A stretch of 52,025 nucleotides of DNA, from contig CACZQN010000056.1 in assembly GCA_902783375.1 (NCBI GenBank), forward strand, positions 1 through 52,025, read 5' to 3'. The position numbers and the translations under genes were made by a program. Below the pieces are notes generated by a model. The model was not told where the DNA came from and did no database searches. It saw nothing but the letters and a program-made list of their open reading frames with translations. Positions 1 to 7,292 of the stretch are shown piece by piece (the first letter of the stretch is position 1; each line of letters begins with the position of its first letter). The stretch is from an uncultured Lachnospiraceae bacterium (lineage in GTDB: Bacteria > Bacillota > Clostridia > Lachnospirales > Lachnospiraceae).

Positions 1-50
1 AAGCGTGATACGCCACACCGTAATGGTATGGAATATCACGCTTCACTTTT
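1..50. terminator. Intrinsic terminator at the left window edge
   Basis: A 10-bp perfect stem (1-10 with 34-43) continues into a second 7-bp paired block with one mismatch, and is followed on the plus strand by CACTTTTTCTT. It fits a terminator for a rightward gene outside the window. It may be bidirectional, because the leftward pyrophosphatase gene also ends in this region. The left flank is cut off, so the minus-strand tail cannot be seen. Confidence 0.55.
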
Positions 51-103
51 TCTTAGCCAACCCAATAGCAACAGTGCTCATTTTTCAATCTTACTGTTTT
101 ATG

Positions 104-131
104 AACACTGCGCTAAGGCAGTTCTTTTTTT
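104..131 (+). terminator. Weak second hairpin with T-run
   Basis: A short stem (ACTGC 107-111 with GCAGT 118-122) is followed by a seven-T run on the plus strand. It sits between the first hairpin and the 3' end of the pyrophosphatase gene. It is probably a back-up terminator for the gene entering from the left; the stem is short, so the call is weak. Confidence 0.3.
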
Positions 132-175
132 GTCGTTCTGTATCTTTGCAGTTCGGTCCTTCCTGCAATTGTGTA

Positions 176-1795
176 TCAGCCCCACAGAGCGGACAGGCCC
201 GGGACGACCTGCTTCTTTCTGGAAACGACACCCTTCAGGAAGGTATGCCCGTCGTGTACCTGGGATATGCCGAAGGCCTGCTCGAGGATCTCATCATCCC
301 CGGTAATCACCAGTTCTGACCCTTCTTTCAGCACATCCGTGATCATCAGGAGCACAAAATCATAACCCCGCTTCGTGCGGATCTCCTGCATGACATCCTT
401 GAATTCATCGAGACGCTTCAGCATCGCTTCGGAGTCCATCGTCGTGATCTGCCCGATCCCGAGATGATGATCGCCGATATTGAATTCCTTGAAATCGCTC
501 ATGACCAGGGTCTCTGCCGGCTTGTCGGCGGAAGCACTTGCGGAGAAAACTTCTTTCCCGAGTGTCTCCAGATCCAGTCCTGCGATTCTGGCAAGTCTCT
601 CGGCAATCCTGCGGTCTCTCGGCGTCGCCGTCGGAGACTTGAACATGACCGTGTCGCTGATGATGGCGGCTGCCATGAGACCTGCAAGCTTCTCTCCCGG
701 CATCAGGCCCTGCTCCTGATACATCGTCGCCACGATCGTCGTCGAAGAACCGACCGGCTCATTTCTCATAAAGACCGGATACCCGGTCTGGACATCCGCC
801 AGACGGTGGTGGTCGATGATTCCGACGAGCTCAGCCTGCTCCAGTCCCGGTACGGACTGACCGACTTCGTTGTGGTCCACAAGAAAGACTTTCTTTCTCC
901 GCGGCTGCATCAGGTGATACCGGCTGAGCGAGCCGACCACGCGGTCTTCCTCGTCGAGAACCGGATAGCTGCGATATCTGCTCTGCAGAATGGTCTCTCT
1001 GACATCATCCAGGAAATCATCAAGGTGGAAGCAGACCATCTCTTTCTCCTGTACGATCCGGCTGATCGGAATCGACTGATAAAGCAGTCTTGCGGCCCGG
1101 TAGGCGTCACACGGTGTCGCAATCAGGCAGGTGCTGCTGTGCTTTCCGCGGTACTGCTCCGCAAGGCTTGTCTGGCAGAGAATCACACCGCTCACCCCGA
1201 TCGAGAGCGCCTTCTCGATTACATCCGGCTGTTCGCCGCAGAGCACGATTGATCCCGGCTTCACACCCTGCAGGACATTGCCCGCGGTCGGCAGTGCGAT
1301 CACAACCTCCCCGGAGATTGCATCGAATACATCCTCATCGCTGTTCAGCACGGTTCCTTCAATGGCTGCCAGCAGATTGAAGATCGGGACGTCGGATACA
1401 AACGGTTCCCGGATCGATTCCATATCCCGCTCGGCGATGTCGCCTGCCGCAACAACACCGTAGAGGGTTCCATCCTCCCGCACAATATGCGCGATCTTGT
1501 TGCCCTTCCCGCTCGTCATCAGTTCCCAGGCATGACTTACCGGCGCAGACAGGCCGAGCTTCGGAAGCTGGTCGTACTCGATATCCCGCACCTGCGTCCT
1601 GACGGTATGCAGGTACATCGGCGGTTCATAGCCGAAGCGCTGCAGCAGGAAGGCGCTTTCATCATTCAGATGGCCGAGCCGTGCCGGAATGTAGCCCTCA
1701 TCTCCCATCGTGTTGCAGAGATTTGCATAGGATATTGCGGCAACGATGGAATCCGTGTCCGGATTCCGGTGTCCGCAGACATAGGTTGTATTCAT
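176..1795 (-). CDS. ppaC: Manganese-dependent inorganic pyrophosphatase with CBS and DRTGG regulatory domains
   Basis: DHH-family (family II) pyrophosphatase of 539 residues, hydrolysing pyrophosphate to phosphate in the cytoplasm. The N-terminal metal motif GHRNPDTDS is at residues 8-16 (H9, D13, D15). A CBS-like segment at about 75-130, a DRTGG-like domain at about 140-245 and a second CBS-like segment at about 245-300 interrupt the catalytic domain. VDHNE (306-310) and the DHH triad (328-330) follow, then a DHHA2 C-terminal lobe. The insert matches the known CBS-pyrophosphatases, where adenine nucleotides regulate activity; regulation here is inferred. The ATG at 1795 was chosen over an upstream in-frame extension because it starts directly at the conserved motif and overlaps the tadA stop in an ATGA, implying coupled translation. 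Confidence 0.93.
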   Translation of the reverse strand: MNTTYVCGHRNPDTDSIVAAISYANLCNTMGDEGYIPARLGHLNDESAFLLQRFGYEPPMYLHTVRTQVRDIEYDQLPKLGLSAPVSHAWELMTSGKGNKIAHIVREDGTLYGVVAAGDIAERDMESIREPFVSDVPIFNLLAAIEGTVLNSDEDVFDAISGEVVIALPTAGNVLQGVKPGSIVLCGEQPDVIEKALSIGVSGVILCQTSLAEQYRGKHSSTCLIATPCDAYRAARLLYQSIPISRIVQEKEMVCFHLDDFLDDVRETILQSRYRSYPVLDEEDRVVGSLSRYHLMQPRRKKVFLVDHNEVGQSVPGLEQAELVGIIDHHRLADVQTGYPVFMRNEPVGSSTTIVATMYQEQGLMPGEKLAGLMAAAIISDTVMFKSPTATPRDRRIAERLARIAGLDLETLGKEVFSASASADKPAETLVMSDFKEFNIGDHHLGIGQITTMDSEAMLKRLDEFKDVMQEIRTKRGYDFVLLMITDVLKEGSELVITGDDEILEQAFGISQVHDGHTFLKGVVSRKKQVVPGLSALWG

Positions 1796-2316
1796 TCTGC
1801 AGATTCTCCTTCCTTTTGTTTTGTCCGTAGTTCCCGGAAAAATGTCTGCAGCATCTCGCTGCATGCTTCTCCAAGAACACCGCGCACGACTTCTGCCCGG
1901 TGGTTGAATCGCGGTTCCTCCAGCAGGTTGAAGATGGATCCCGCACAGCCTGCCTTTGGATTCATGGCCCCGATCACGACCCGGGGAATCCTGGCCTGTA
2001 CAATTGCACCGGCACACATCTGACAGGGTTCGAGCGTCACATAGAGCGTACAATCTTCCAGCCGCCAGTCACCGATGACCCCTGATGCCCGCCGGATCGC
2101 CAGAATCTCTGCATGGGAAAGGGCGGACGCATCCGTATTTCTTCTGTTATAGCCTCTTCCGATGATCTTTCCTTCATGGACGATGACGCAGCCGATCGGC
2201 ACCTCCATATGTTTCCCCGCAAGCTTCGCCTGCTTCAGAGCTTCGCGCATGAACCGCTCATCCTCAGCTGCCCTGTTCTCCATATCCGACATATTTCCCA
2301 TTTCCTTCCGCATCAT
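1792..2316 (-). CDS. tadA: tRNA-specific adenosine deaminase TadA
   Basis: Cytidine/deoxycytidylate deaminase-fold enzyme of 174 residues that converts A34 to inosine in tRNA-Arg(ACG). The zinc and catalytic residues are visible as HAE at 68-70 and PCQMC at 97-101. Length and motifs match TadA. Three starts are possible: ATG 2316 (GGAAG about 10 bases upstream), and in-frame ATGs at 2301 and 2292 that lie behind an AAGGAA stretch. The longest is listed; MSDMEN at 2292 is about as likely. The stop overlaps the pyrophosphatase start by four bases, so the two are one transcription unit, possibly read through from the membrane-protein gene upstream at 2393-4360. Confidence 0.93.
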   Translation of the reverse strand: MMRKEMGNMSDMENRAAEDERFMREALKQAKLAGKHMEVPIGCVIVHEGKIIGRGYNRRNTDASALSHAEILAIRRASGVIGDWRLEDCTLYVTLEPCQMCAGAIVQARIPRVVIGAMNPKAGCAGSIFNLLEEPRFNHRAEVVRGVLGEACSEMLQTFFRELRTKQKEGESAE

Positions 2317-2392
2317 GATCAGATTTCTTCCATCACTCTGTCATATCACGAACTTTTTGCTCCATCAGCTCCCCCTGTCGGTCCTGAACTAT

Positions 2393-4360
2393 TTAATTGA
2401 ACAGTTCAACTGCATCCCCGATCAGCATCTGTGCGAGTCCGGACATCCCGGCTTCGATCTGCTTCACCAGGGTTCCGGCCAGTTCCTTGTCCGGCAGCTG
2501 ATCAGCGGCCAGTCCTGTCCGGACTTCTTCCAGAAGCGGAAGAAGTGCTTCCGCATGTGCCGCAGCACCTGCACCTGCAGCTTCCGCTTCCGCGGTATCC
2601 CCGGCAGTCTCTGCTTCTGCAGCTTCCCCTGCAGGAGTCTCCTCCTTTTCCCGCTCGATGACTTTCCTGAGGGCATCCTCAAACTGCTGGATTTCCTGCC
2701 CGATGCTCTCTTTCTGTGCCAGAGCCTTCTCCGGGTCCGTCATACAATCACTGAGCCACGTGAGCAGATCCGGTGCATAATTCAGGTAGGCCCCTGCCGT
2801 CAGAGACGTCTCGGTCTTCTCTGCGACGCTGCCCTCTCTGACCAGTGAAATCACCGATTCTCCTGCCAGGGCGATCAGCAGAACCGCCACCGTGATGGCC
2901 GTGACCTTTCTGGCGAACCGCACCTCTTTCTGATAATTCTCAATCCGCTCCTGCTTCTTCTCCACATCCATCCCCTCATAGACAGAGAGAACTTCCGCAG
3001 GCAGAGACGCCTGAAATCCTTCTAACAGCAGTGCGGAAGTGGTTCCTTCCCGGATTGCCCACAGGATTGCAAAAACGGCAGCAAGGATGCCGATCACCGC
3101 AAGCACGATCGCCGGCACGAGCAGTCCCGTCCAGTGCACCCAGTACCGGAAGCCATCGACAACGATGTGCTCTGCAGAAGAAAGCCAGGTCAGCAGGGCA
3201 TTTCCACCCGCATAGATCGTACCGATATGCAGTGCACTGGCAATCGCCTGCAGCTGCGCCTCGTTCGTCTCGTCGAGATACGGGAAATACAGGCGGGCGG
3301 TATCGCCATCCTGTTCCCCGATGGCATCATAGATGCCGCCGAGAACCGCCAGCTGCTGGTAGCTGGCATCCACATACTGGAGATAGGTGTACAGATAGGC
3401 AAAGTTCATCAGCCCGGGATTCAGATAAAAAACACCGGTGTCGATGTTCATGAACGTGACCGTTGCCTCCTGAAAGCGGCTCATCCAGTCCGGGTCCTCT
3501 GCCACGCGCTCATCCGCATCCCACTCCTGCAGCATGGCAACATAGGCATTATTGGCCTGCGTGCTGCCGGCCGTCATCTTCTTCAGCGGATCTCCCTTCA
3601 TCTGGGGGATCACGACAAAGAACGCCAGAATTCCCAGCATCAGCAGTGGTTTCAGCTTATCTTTGGTCTCATCCTTCTTGGACTCCACCCATTTATCCGC
3701 AAGGGTAGGTGTCTCCTTCTTTTTCTCTATGACTGACAGGAAAATCTCGAGAATCGGTTTATTTTCCCGGAGCAGGAGTCTCCTGGCTGTGAAATAATAC
3801 AGGAGATAGGCGCTGAAGATCCCCGCCGCTGCCTCCAGAACCAGGATGCGGCCGCATGTCATATGTGCCATGGCATAGACGCCTGCCTTCCCGCCGGCAT
3901 TGAACGAGGCGATGTTCCGGACATCCGTCAGGATCGCCTGCAGGACTGGGATCTCTTTGAGCGGCAGCGCGATCCAGAAGAAAACCAGACTCGCCCAGAT
4001 TCCCCAGGTCCTGAGACTGATGAGCCCCACGGCTCCGATCAGGAAGGTGAGGATTCCCGCCATAAAAAAGACGTTGTTGATGGACAGGAAAGAACCCCCG
4101 CCGTTGTGGCTCCACGTGAGATATTGCAGCAGGAGAAGTGCCGCCATGATGATGGCGAGGCCGAACCGATGGGCCGTGGATGTCTCCAGATCATATTCCG
4201 TCAGCGGTTTTCGCTTTCCGAGCCAGACTGCCAGAAGGCAGATGCCTGCCGCAAAGACCAGGAGAAGGACTGCTGCCGCTGCCGTCTGCCGCATCAGCGC
4301 CGGAATCTGTTCCTGCATATAGATTGCATAGGACAGTTCGAAACTTTCAAAAGTTGTCAT
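2393..4360 (-). CDS. Large multi-pass membrane protein of unknown function
   Basis: Not recognised as a known family. The 655-residue protein has about eight hydrophobic segments: roughly 24-48, 66-84, 93-115, 117-135, 160-185, 235-253, 395-425 and 475-495. Between the sixth and seventh lies a soluble stretch of about 140 residues rich in Asp, Glu, Gln and Tyr, probably outside the membrane. The C-terminal tail has an Ala/Glu/Gly-rich low-complexity stretch at about 575-605, then a predicted helix. There is no N-terminal signal peptide. The ATG has a strong GAGGGGGG site upstream. It precedes tadA by about 75 bases in the same direction. No catalytic motif was seen, so no function is assigned. 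Confidence 0.8.
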   Translation of the reverse strand: MTTFESFELSYAIYMQEQIPALMRQTAAAAVLLLVFAAGICLLAVWLGKRKPLTEYDLETSTAHRFGLAIIMAALLLLQYLTWSHNGGGSFLSINNVFFMAGILTFLIGAVGLISLRTWGIWASLVFFWIALPLKEIPVLQAILTDVRNIASFNAGGKAGVYAMAHMTCGRILVLEAAAGIFSAYLLYYFTARRLLLRENKPILEIFLSVIEKKKETPTLADKWVESKKDETKDKLKPLLMLGILAFFVVIPQMKGDPLKKMTAGSTQANNAYVAMLQEWDADERVAEDPDWMSRFQEATVTFMNIDTGVFYLNPGLMNFAYLYTYLQYVDASYQQLAVLGGIYDAIGEQDGDTARLYFPYLDETNEAQLQAIASALHIGTIYAGGNALLTWLSSAEHIVVDGFRYWVHWTGLLVPAIVLAVIGILAAVFAILWAIREGTTSALLLEGFQASLPAEVLSVYEGMDVEKKQERIENYQKEVRFARKVTAITVAVLLIALAGESVISLVREGSVAEKTETSLTAGAYLNYAPDLLTWLSDCMTDPEKALAQKESIGQEIQQFEDALRKVIEREKEETPAGEAAEAETAGDTAEAEAAGAGAAAHAEALLPLLEEVRTGLAADQLPDKELAGTLVKQIEAGMSGLAQMLIGDAVELFN

Positions 4361-4419
4361 GGCAATTCCCCCCTCAGCCGCTGTTTTCTGCCGGTTTTAT
4401 ACTGCTGCGCCCATACATC

Positions 4420-4425
4420 ATTATA
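4420..4425 (-). promoter_or_regulatory. Possible -10 element for the 2393-4360 gene
   Basis: A perfect TATAAT lies 60 bases upstream of the start codon, just after the terminator of the upstream MATE gene. No convincing -35 hexamer was found at the right spacing. Confidence 0.3.
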
Positions 4426-4437
4426 CATCAGGCCTGT

Positions 4438-4482
4438 GAAAAATGGAAGAAGCACCGGACTGGATTGATCCGATGCTTCTTC
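4438..4482 (-). terminator. Intrinsic terminator of the first MATE gene
   Basis: A 14-bp stem (4446-4459 with 4469-4482, G-T pairs only as imperfections) and a 9-base loop are followed on the minus strand by CATTTTTC. It lies about 30 bases after the MATE stop codon and separates that gene from the unknown membrane protein. Confidence 0.85.
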
Positions 4483-4513
4483 GATATTCTCATTGATTGT
4501 GCACAAATATGAA

Positions 4514-5890
4514 TTACTTGCTTACCCGGTTCTTCCAGGTTCCGGACAGCAGGTAGACAATGCCGATAAAGAACGGTACCAGGCCGGAGATCGCATTGCC
4601 GAACCAGAAGCCCATGATGCCGAGATCGAGCAGGACACCAAGCAGGAATGACAGCCCGATCCGGCAGACGATGCCATCCATCAGACCGACCATCAGGTTC
4701 AGCTTGGAGTTGCCGGTCCCGTTGATCAGGGACAGGAACGCCGGCCGCAGCCAGGCACCTAGGTAGAGGACCATGGCCACCGGGATGTATGTATTGGCCA
4801 GCCCAAGCACTTCCGGGTCATCCGAGAACAGGCCGAACAGCCAGTCCACATGGAACCAGGTGATGACTGCAAGGATCGCCGACGGGATAAAGACCACGCC
4901 CAGCGCTGTCGTTACGACCTTCGGGACACGGTCCACCTTCCTTGCACCGAGTGCCTGTGAGATCATCGCGCCGCCGGTCGAGGAGATTGCCATCGCCACA
5001 ACCATGATCAGACTCTCGATCTTTCTGCCGACACCGGTCACGGCAACTGCCGTCGTCCCATAGGCATTGATATAGGAATTGACGAAGAGCATCGAAATCT
5101 GAACCGCTGCGGACTGCAGCACCATCGGAACCCCAAGGCGCAGCAGTGGTTCAAAGACTTCTTTGTGAATCCGGAAACTCTTCGGTTTAAAATCAAAGTT
5201 AATCTCTACGCGGTTCCGGAAGAGGACAACCAGTGCAAAGAGAAAGCTGACCGCCTGTCCGATCACGGTGCCGAGAGCGGCCCCGAGCGGTCCCATCTTC
5301 ATGCCTGCCACGAAAACCAGATCGAGAATGATGTTCAGGATCGAAGCAATCGCAATGAAGATGAACGGATGTCTGGAATCGCCCATGCCACGCATGATCG
5401 CAGAGACGAGGTTATAGCCGTAAATGAAGATCAGGCCATAGACACAGGTCACGGTGTACTGGCAGGTCATCTCCCAGGAATCTGCAGGGGTATTCAGATA
5501 CCGGAGCACCGGGACATAGGCGAAATGGAAAATCACCGTCAGGACAATTGCCGTTCCAAGGAGGAACGTAAACAGTGTTGCCACCATCTCACCCAGGAGA
5601 TCCCGCCGGTTCTCTCCGACATACCGTGCAAGCAGGATCTGTCCGGCATTCGACATGCCCATCGCGACAAAGGTCACGAGCATCAGCATCTCGCCACCGA
5701 TCGAGACAGCCGCAAGACCATTTGAGCCGACAAACTTGCCGACAACAATCATGTCGACCATATTGTAAAGGGTCTGCAACAGTCCGGATGCCAACAGCGG
5801 CATCGCAAACTTCAGCATCACCACCGGAACACTGCCAACTGTCAGATCCCGGATAATCTTTCCTTCATTCTTCTGTTCTGAAAGCGCCAT
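4514..5890 (-). CDS. MATE-family efflux transporter
   Basis: Integral membrane exporter of 458 residues, normal for the multidrug and toxin extrusion family, with about twelve hydrophobic segments in two pseudo-symmetric halves. The N-terminal half begins with the typical pattern of a short basic cytoplasmic tail and then PLLASGLLQTLYNMVD, where the first helix leads into the conserved YNMVD region. MATE proteins expel cationic drugs or metabolites in exchange for sodium or protons; the substrate cannot be told. The start is supported by AGAAGGAG at ideal spacing. It follows the DUF937 gene with a terminator in between and has no clear promoter of its own. Confidence 0.92.
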   Translation of the reverse strand: MALSEQKNEGKIIRDLTVGSVPVVMLKFAMPLLASGLLQTLYNMVDMIVVGKFVGSNGLAAVSIGGEMLMLVTFVAMGMSNAGQILLARYVGENRRDLLGEMVATLFTFLLGTAIVLTVIFHFAYVPVLRYLNTPADSWEMTCQYTVTCVYGLIFIYGYNLVSAIMRGMGDSRHPFIFIAIASILNIILDLVFVAGMKMGPLGAALGTVIGQAVSFLFALVVLFRNRVEINFDFKPKSFRIHKEVFEPLLRLGVPMVLQSAAVQISMLFVNSYINAYGTTAVAVTGVGRKIESLIMVVAMAISSTGGAMISQALGARKVDRVPKVVTTALGVVFIPSAILAVITWFHVDWLFGLFSDDPEVLGLANTYIPVAMVLYLGAWLRPAFLSLINGTGNSKLNLMVGLMDGIVCRIGLSFLLGVLLDLGIMGFWFGNAISGLVPFFIGIVYLLSGTWKNRVSK

Positions 5891-5904
5891 GGAAACTCCT
5901 TCTG

Positions 5905-5948
5905 AAAAGCACTCCCCCGGAGGTCAGAACCGGTCTGACCACCAGGGG
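5905..5948 (-). terminator. Intrinsic terminator of the DUF937 gene
   Basis: Long stem on the minus strand: CCCCTGG/CCGGGGG continuing into GGTCAG/CTGACC around a short loop, followed by GTGCTTTTC. It lies 20 bases after the DUF937 stop and just before the MATE ribosome binding site, so the MATE gene may depend on read-through. Confidence 0.8.
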
Positions 5949-5968
5949 ATATTAACACAGACCTTTAT

Positions 5969-6625
5969 TTATTTCATCAGAGACATCAGCGAGCTGATCA
6001 GCTGTGTGCCGTCAACAGCAGCGCCGGTCGGTTCCTCTTCTTTCTTTCCGCCGAAGAGGCCGGTGAACAATCCACCGATGCCGTTTGCAGTGTTGATGCC
6101 CAGATTGCCGCCGAGTCCGCCAAGCAGACCGCCGAGCAGACCTTCCTTATCGGATTCGCTGCTGAGTACGCCGGCCAGATCCGAGAAATCAAGACCATCG
6201 GAGAGATCCACACCCTTTGCCTTGTCTGCAGCAGCAGAAAGGGAAGAAAGGAGTGCCGGTGCAACACTGCCGAGAGACTTCTCGACCTGCGCTGCATCCA
6301 TGCCGGTCTCGTCTGCGAGTGTCTTCACGACAGAAGCGGTATCATTCCCCAGGACATGGCCCAGGATCTTGCCGCCATCTTCTTCGTCTGCATCCGAGAA
6401 CATGGTCGCCATTGCCTTGGTATCGGTATGCTGAGAGAGCGCAGACAGCAGAGAAGCCGCACCATCCTGTGTTGAAGCATTCTTCGTCAGCTTCGCAATC
6501 AGCATCGGCAGCGCTGCCTTGATCAGCTTTGCAATCTGGTCATCCGAAGCGCCGACCTTGCCGGCAAGTGCAGCAACAGAAGTTCCCGATGTCATAGATC
6601 CAAGTAAAGTCTCTAACAAATTCAT
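5969..6625 (-). CDS. DUF937 (YidB-like) protein
   Basis: The 218-residue protein is Ala/Gly/Ser/Leu-rich and soluble. Its N-terminal repeat-like region (LLGSMTSGTSVAALAGKVG followed by KLIKAALPMLIAKL) and its Gly/Leu-rich tail near 165-195 are typical of DUF937 (YidB-like) proteins. The family has no established biochemical role. Start ATG 6625 was preferred over an in-frame codon at 6652 because GGAGG lies seven bases before it. It has a strong promoter in the divergent region shared with the XRE regulator, its own terminator, and so forms a single-gene unit that the regulator may control (inference from position). Confidence 0.85.
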   Translation of the reverse strand: MNLLETLLGSMTSGTSVAALAGKVGASDDQIAKLIKAALPMLIAKLTKNASTQDGAASLLSALSQHTDTKAMATMFSDADEEDGGKILGHVLGNDTASVVKTLADETGMDAAQVEKSLGSVAPALLSSLSAAADKAKGVDLSDGLDFSDLAGVLSSESDKEGLLGGLLGGLGGNLGINTANGIGGLFTGLFGGKKEEEPTGAAVDGTQLISSLMSLMK

Positions 6626-6716
6626 AATCATTCCTCCATCCCGAAGGACCATTATCTGGTTCTTCGCATCAAAATGGGACGCCGCTTTGGCGCCTCAAAC
6701 AGTTTGTTACCTAATT

Positions 6717-6744
6717 ATTATATCCAATTGATGGGAAAAGTCAA
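6717..6744 (-). promoter_or_regulatory. Promoter of the DUF937 gene
   Basis: TTGACT (6739-6744), a 16-base spacer and a perfect TATAAT (6717-6722) read leftward, about 90 bases before the DUF937 start. This is one of the best sigma-70-type matches in the window. Confidence 0.8.
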
Positions 6745-6787
6745 GCGAAAAACAGATGGAAACTCATTTCTATGCCTATGAAAACTG

Positions 6788-6815
6788 TAGACTTTTTAAG
6801 AAAAATGACTATAAT
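6788..6815 (+). promoter_or_regulatory. Promoter of the XRE regulator gene
   Basis: TAGACT (6788-6793), a 16-base spacer and TATAAT (6810-6815) read rightward. The implied transcription start near 6822 rules out translation from the upstream codon at 6824 and supports the start at 6869. Confidence 0.7.
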
Positions 6816-6821
6816 GAAATT

Positions 6822-6839
6822 AAATGTTCAGAAATGTTC
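6822..6839 (+). promoter_or_regulatory. Helix-phased direct repeat, candidate operator
   Basis: AAATGTTC occurs at 6822-6829 and again at 6832-6839, exactly 10 bases apart and right at the expected transcription start of the XRE gene. This is a plausible autoregulatory binding site; binding is inferred from position only. Confidence 0.4.
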
Positions 6840-6868
6840 CAGATTACATTCAGAAAGGGCTATCCAAC

Positions 6869-7204
6869 ATGAAAGCAAAACTGAACGCAGAGCGACTTGC
6901 TGAGCAGCGTAAAAGGCTTGGCATTACCAAGTTAGAAGCTTCCAAACGAATGCATCTGACTCAGAGCGGCTATGTCCGCTACGAATCCGGCGAACGGAAT
7001 CCGACCTATTCAATTATCATGGTCATGGCTGAAGTTCTCGGCACCTCTGCCGCCTATCTGACTGGAGTAACTGATGACCCGGCTGCTGATTCGATTCTGA
7101 TCACCAAAGACGGTGATCCTGCGATCTTTGAGATCGCGAAAAAGCTCGTGATGCTTGATGAAAAGCAGTTGAAGAAAGTCCAGACACTCTTTGGCAAACT
7201 GTAA
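6869..7204 (+). CDS. Small XRE-family transcriptional regulator
   Basis: Cytoplasmic DNA-binding protein of 111 residues. A Cro/C1-type helix-turn-helix spans about residues 6-60, with the recognisable core TKLEASKRMHLTQSGYVRYE and the following ERNPTYSIIM helix. The short C-terminal half has no recognised ligand domain and ends in a predicted helix. ATG 6869 is behind AAAGGG and follows its promoter at a normal leader length. It is divergent from the DUF937 gene. Targets are unknown; the phased repeat at its own transcription start suggests autoregulation. Confidence 0.85.
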   Translation: MKAKLNAERLAEQRKRLGITKLEASKRMHLTQSGYVRYESGERNPTYSIIMVMAEVLGTSAAYLTGVTDDPAADSILITKDGDPAIFEIAKKLVMLDEKQLKKVQTLFGKL

Positions 7205-7217
7205 TTCCTGTGGTGGG

Positions 7218-7264
7218 AAAGAAAGAATCCCTGCCGGACCTGATCCGGCGGGGATTCTTTCTTT
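7218..7264. terminator. Bidirectional terminator between XRE and GH5 genes
   Basis: A stem of about 21 bp (7218-7238 with 7244-7264) with a 5-base loop. A-rich and T-rich ends give a usable T-tract on both strands. It serves the convergent XRE gene (ending 7204) and GH5 gene (ending 7293). Confidence 0.85.
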
Positions 7265-7292
7265 CTGTCTGTCTTGATCATTCCGTCAGGCA

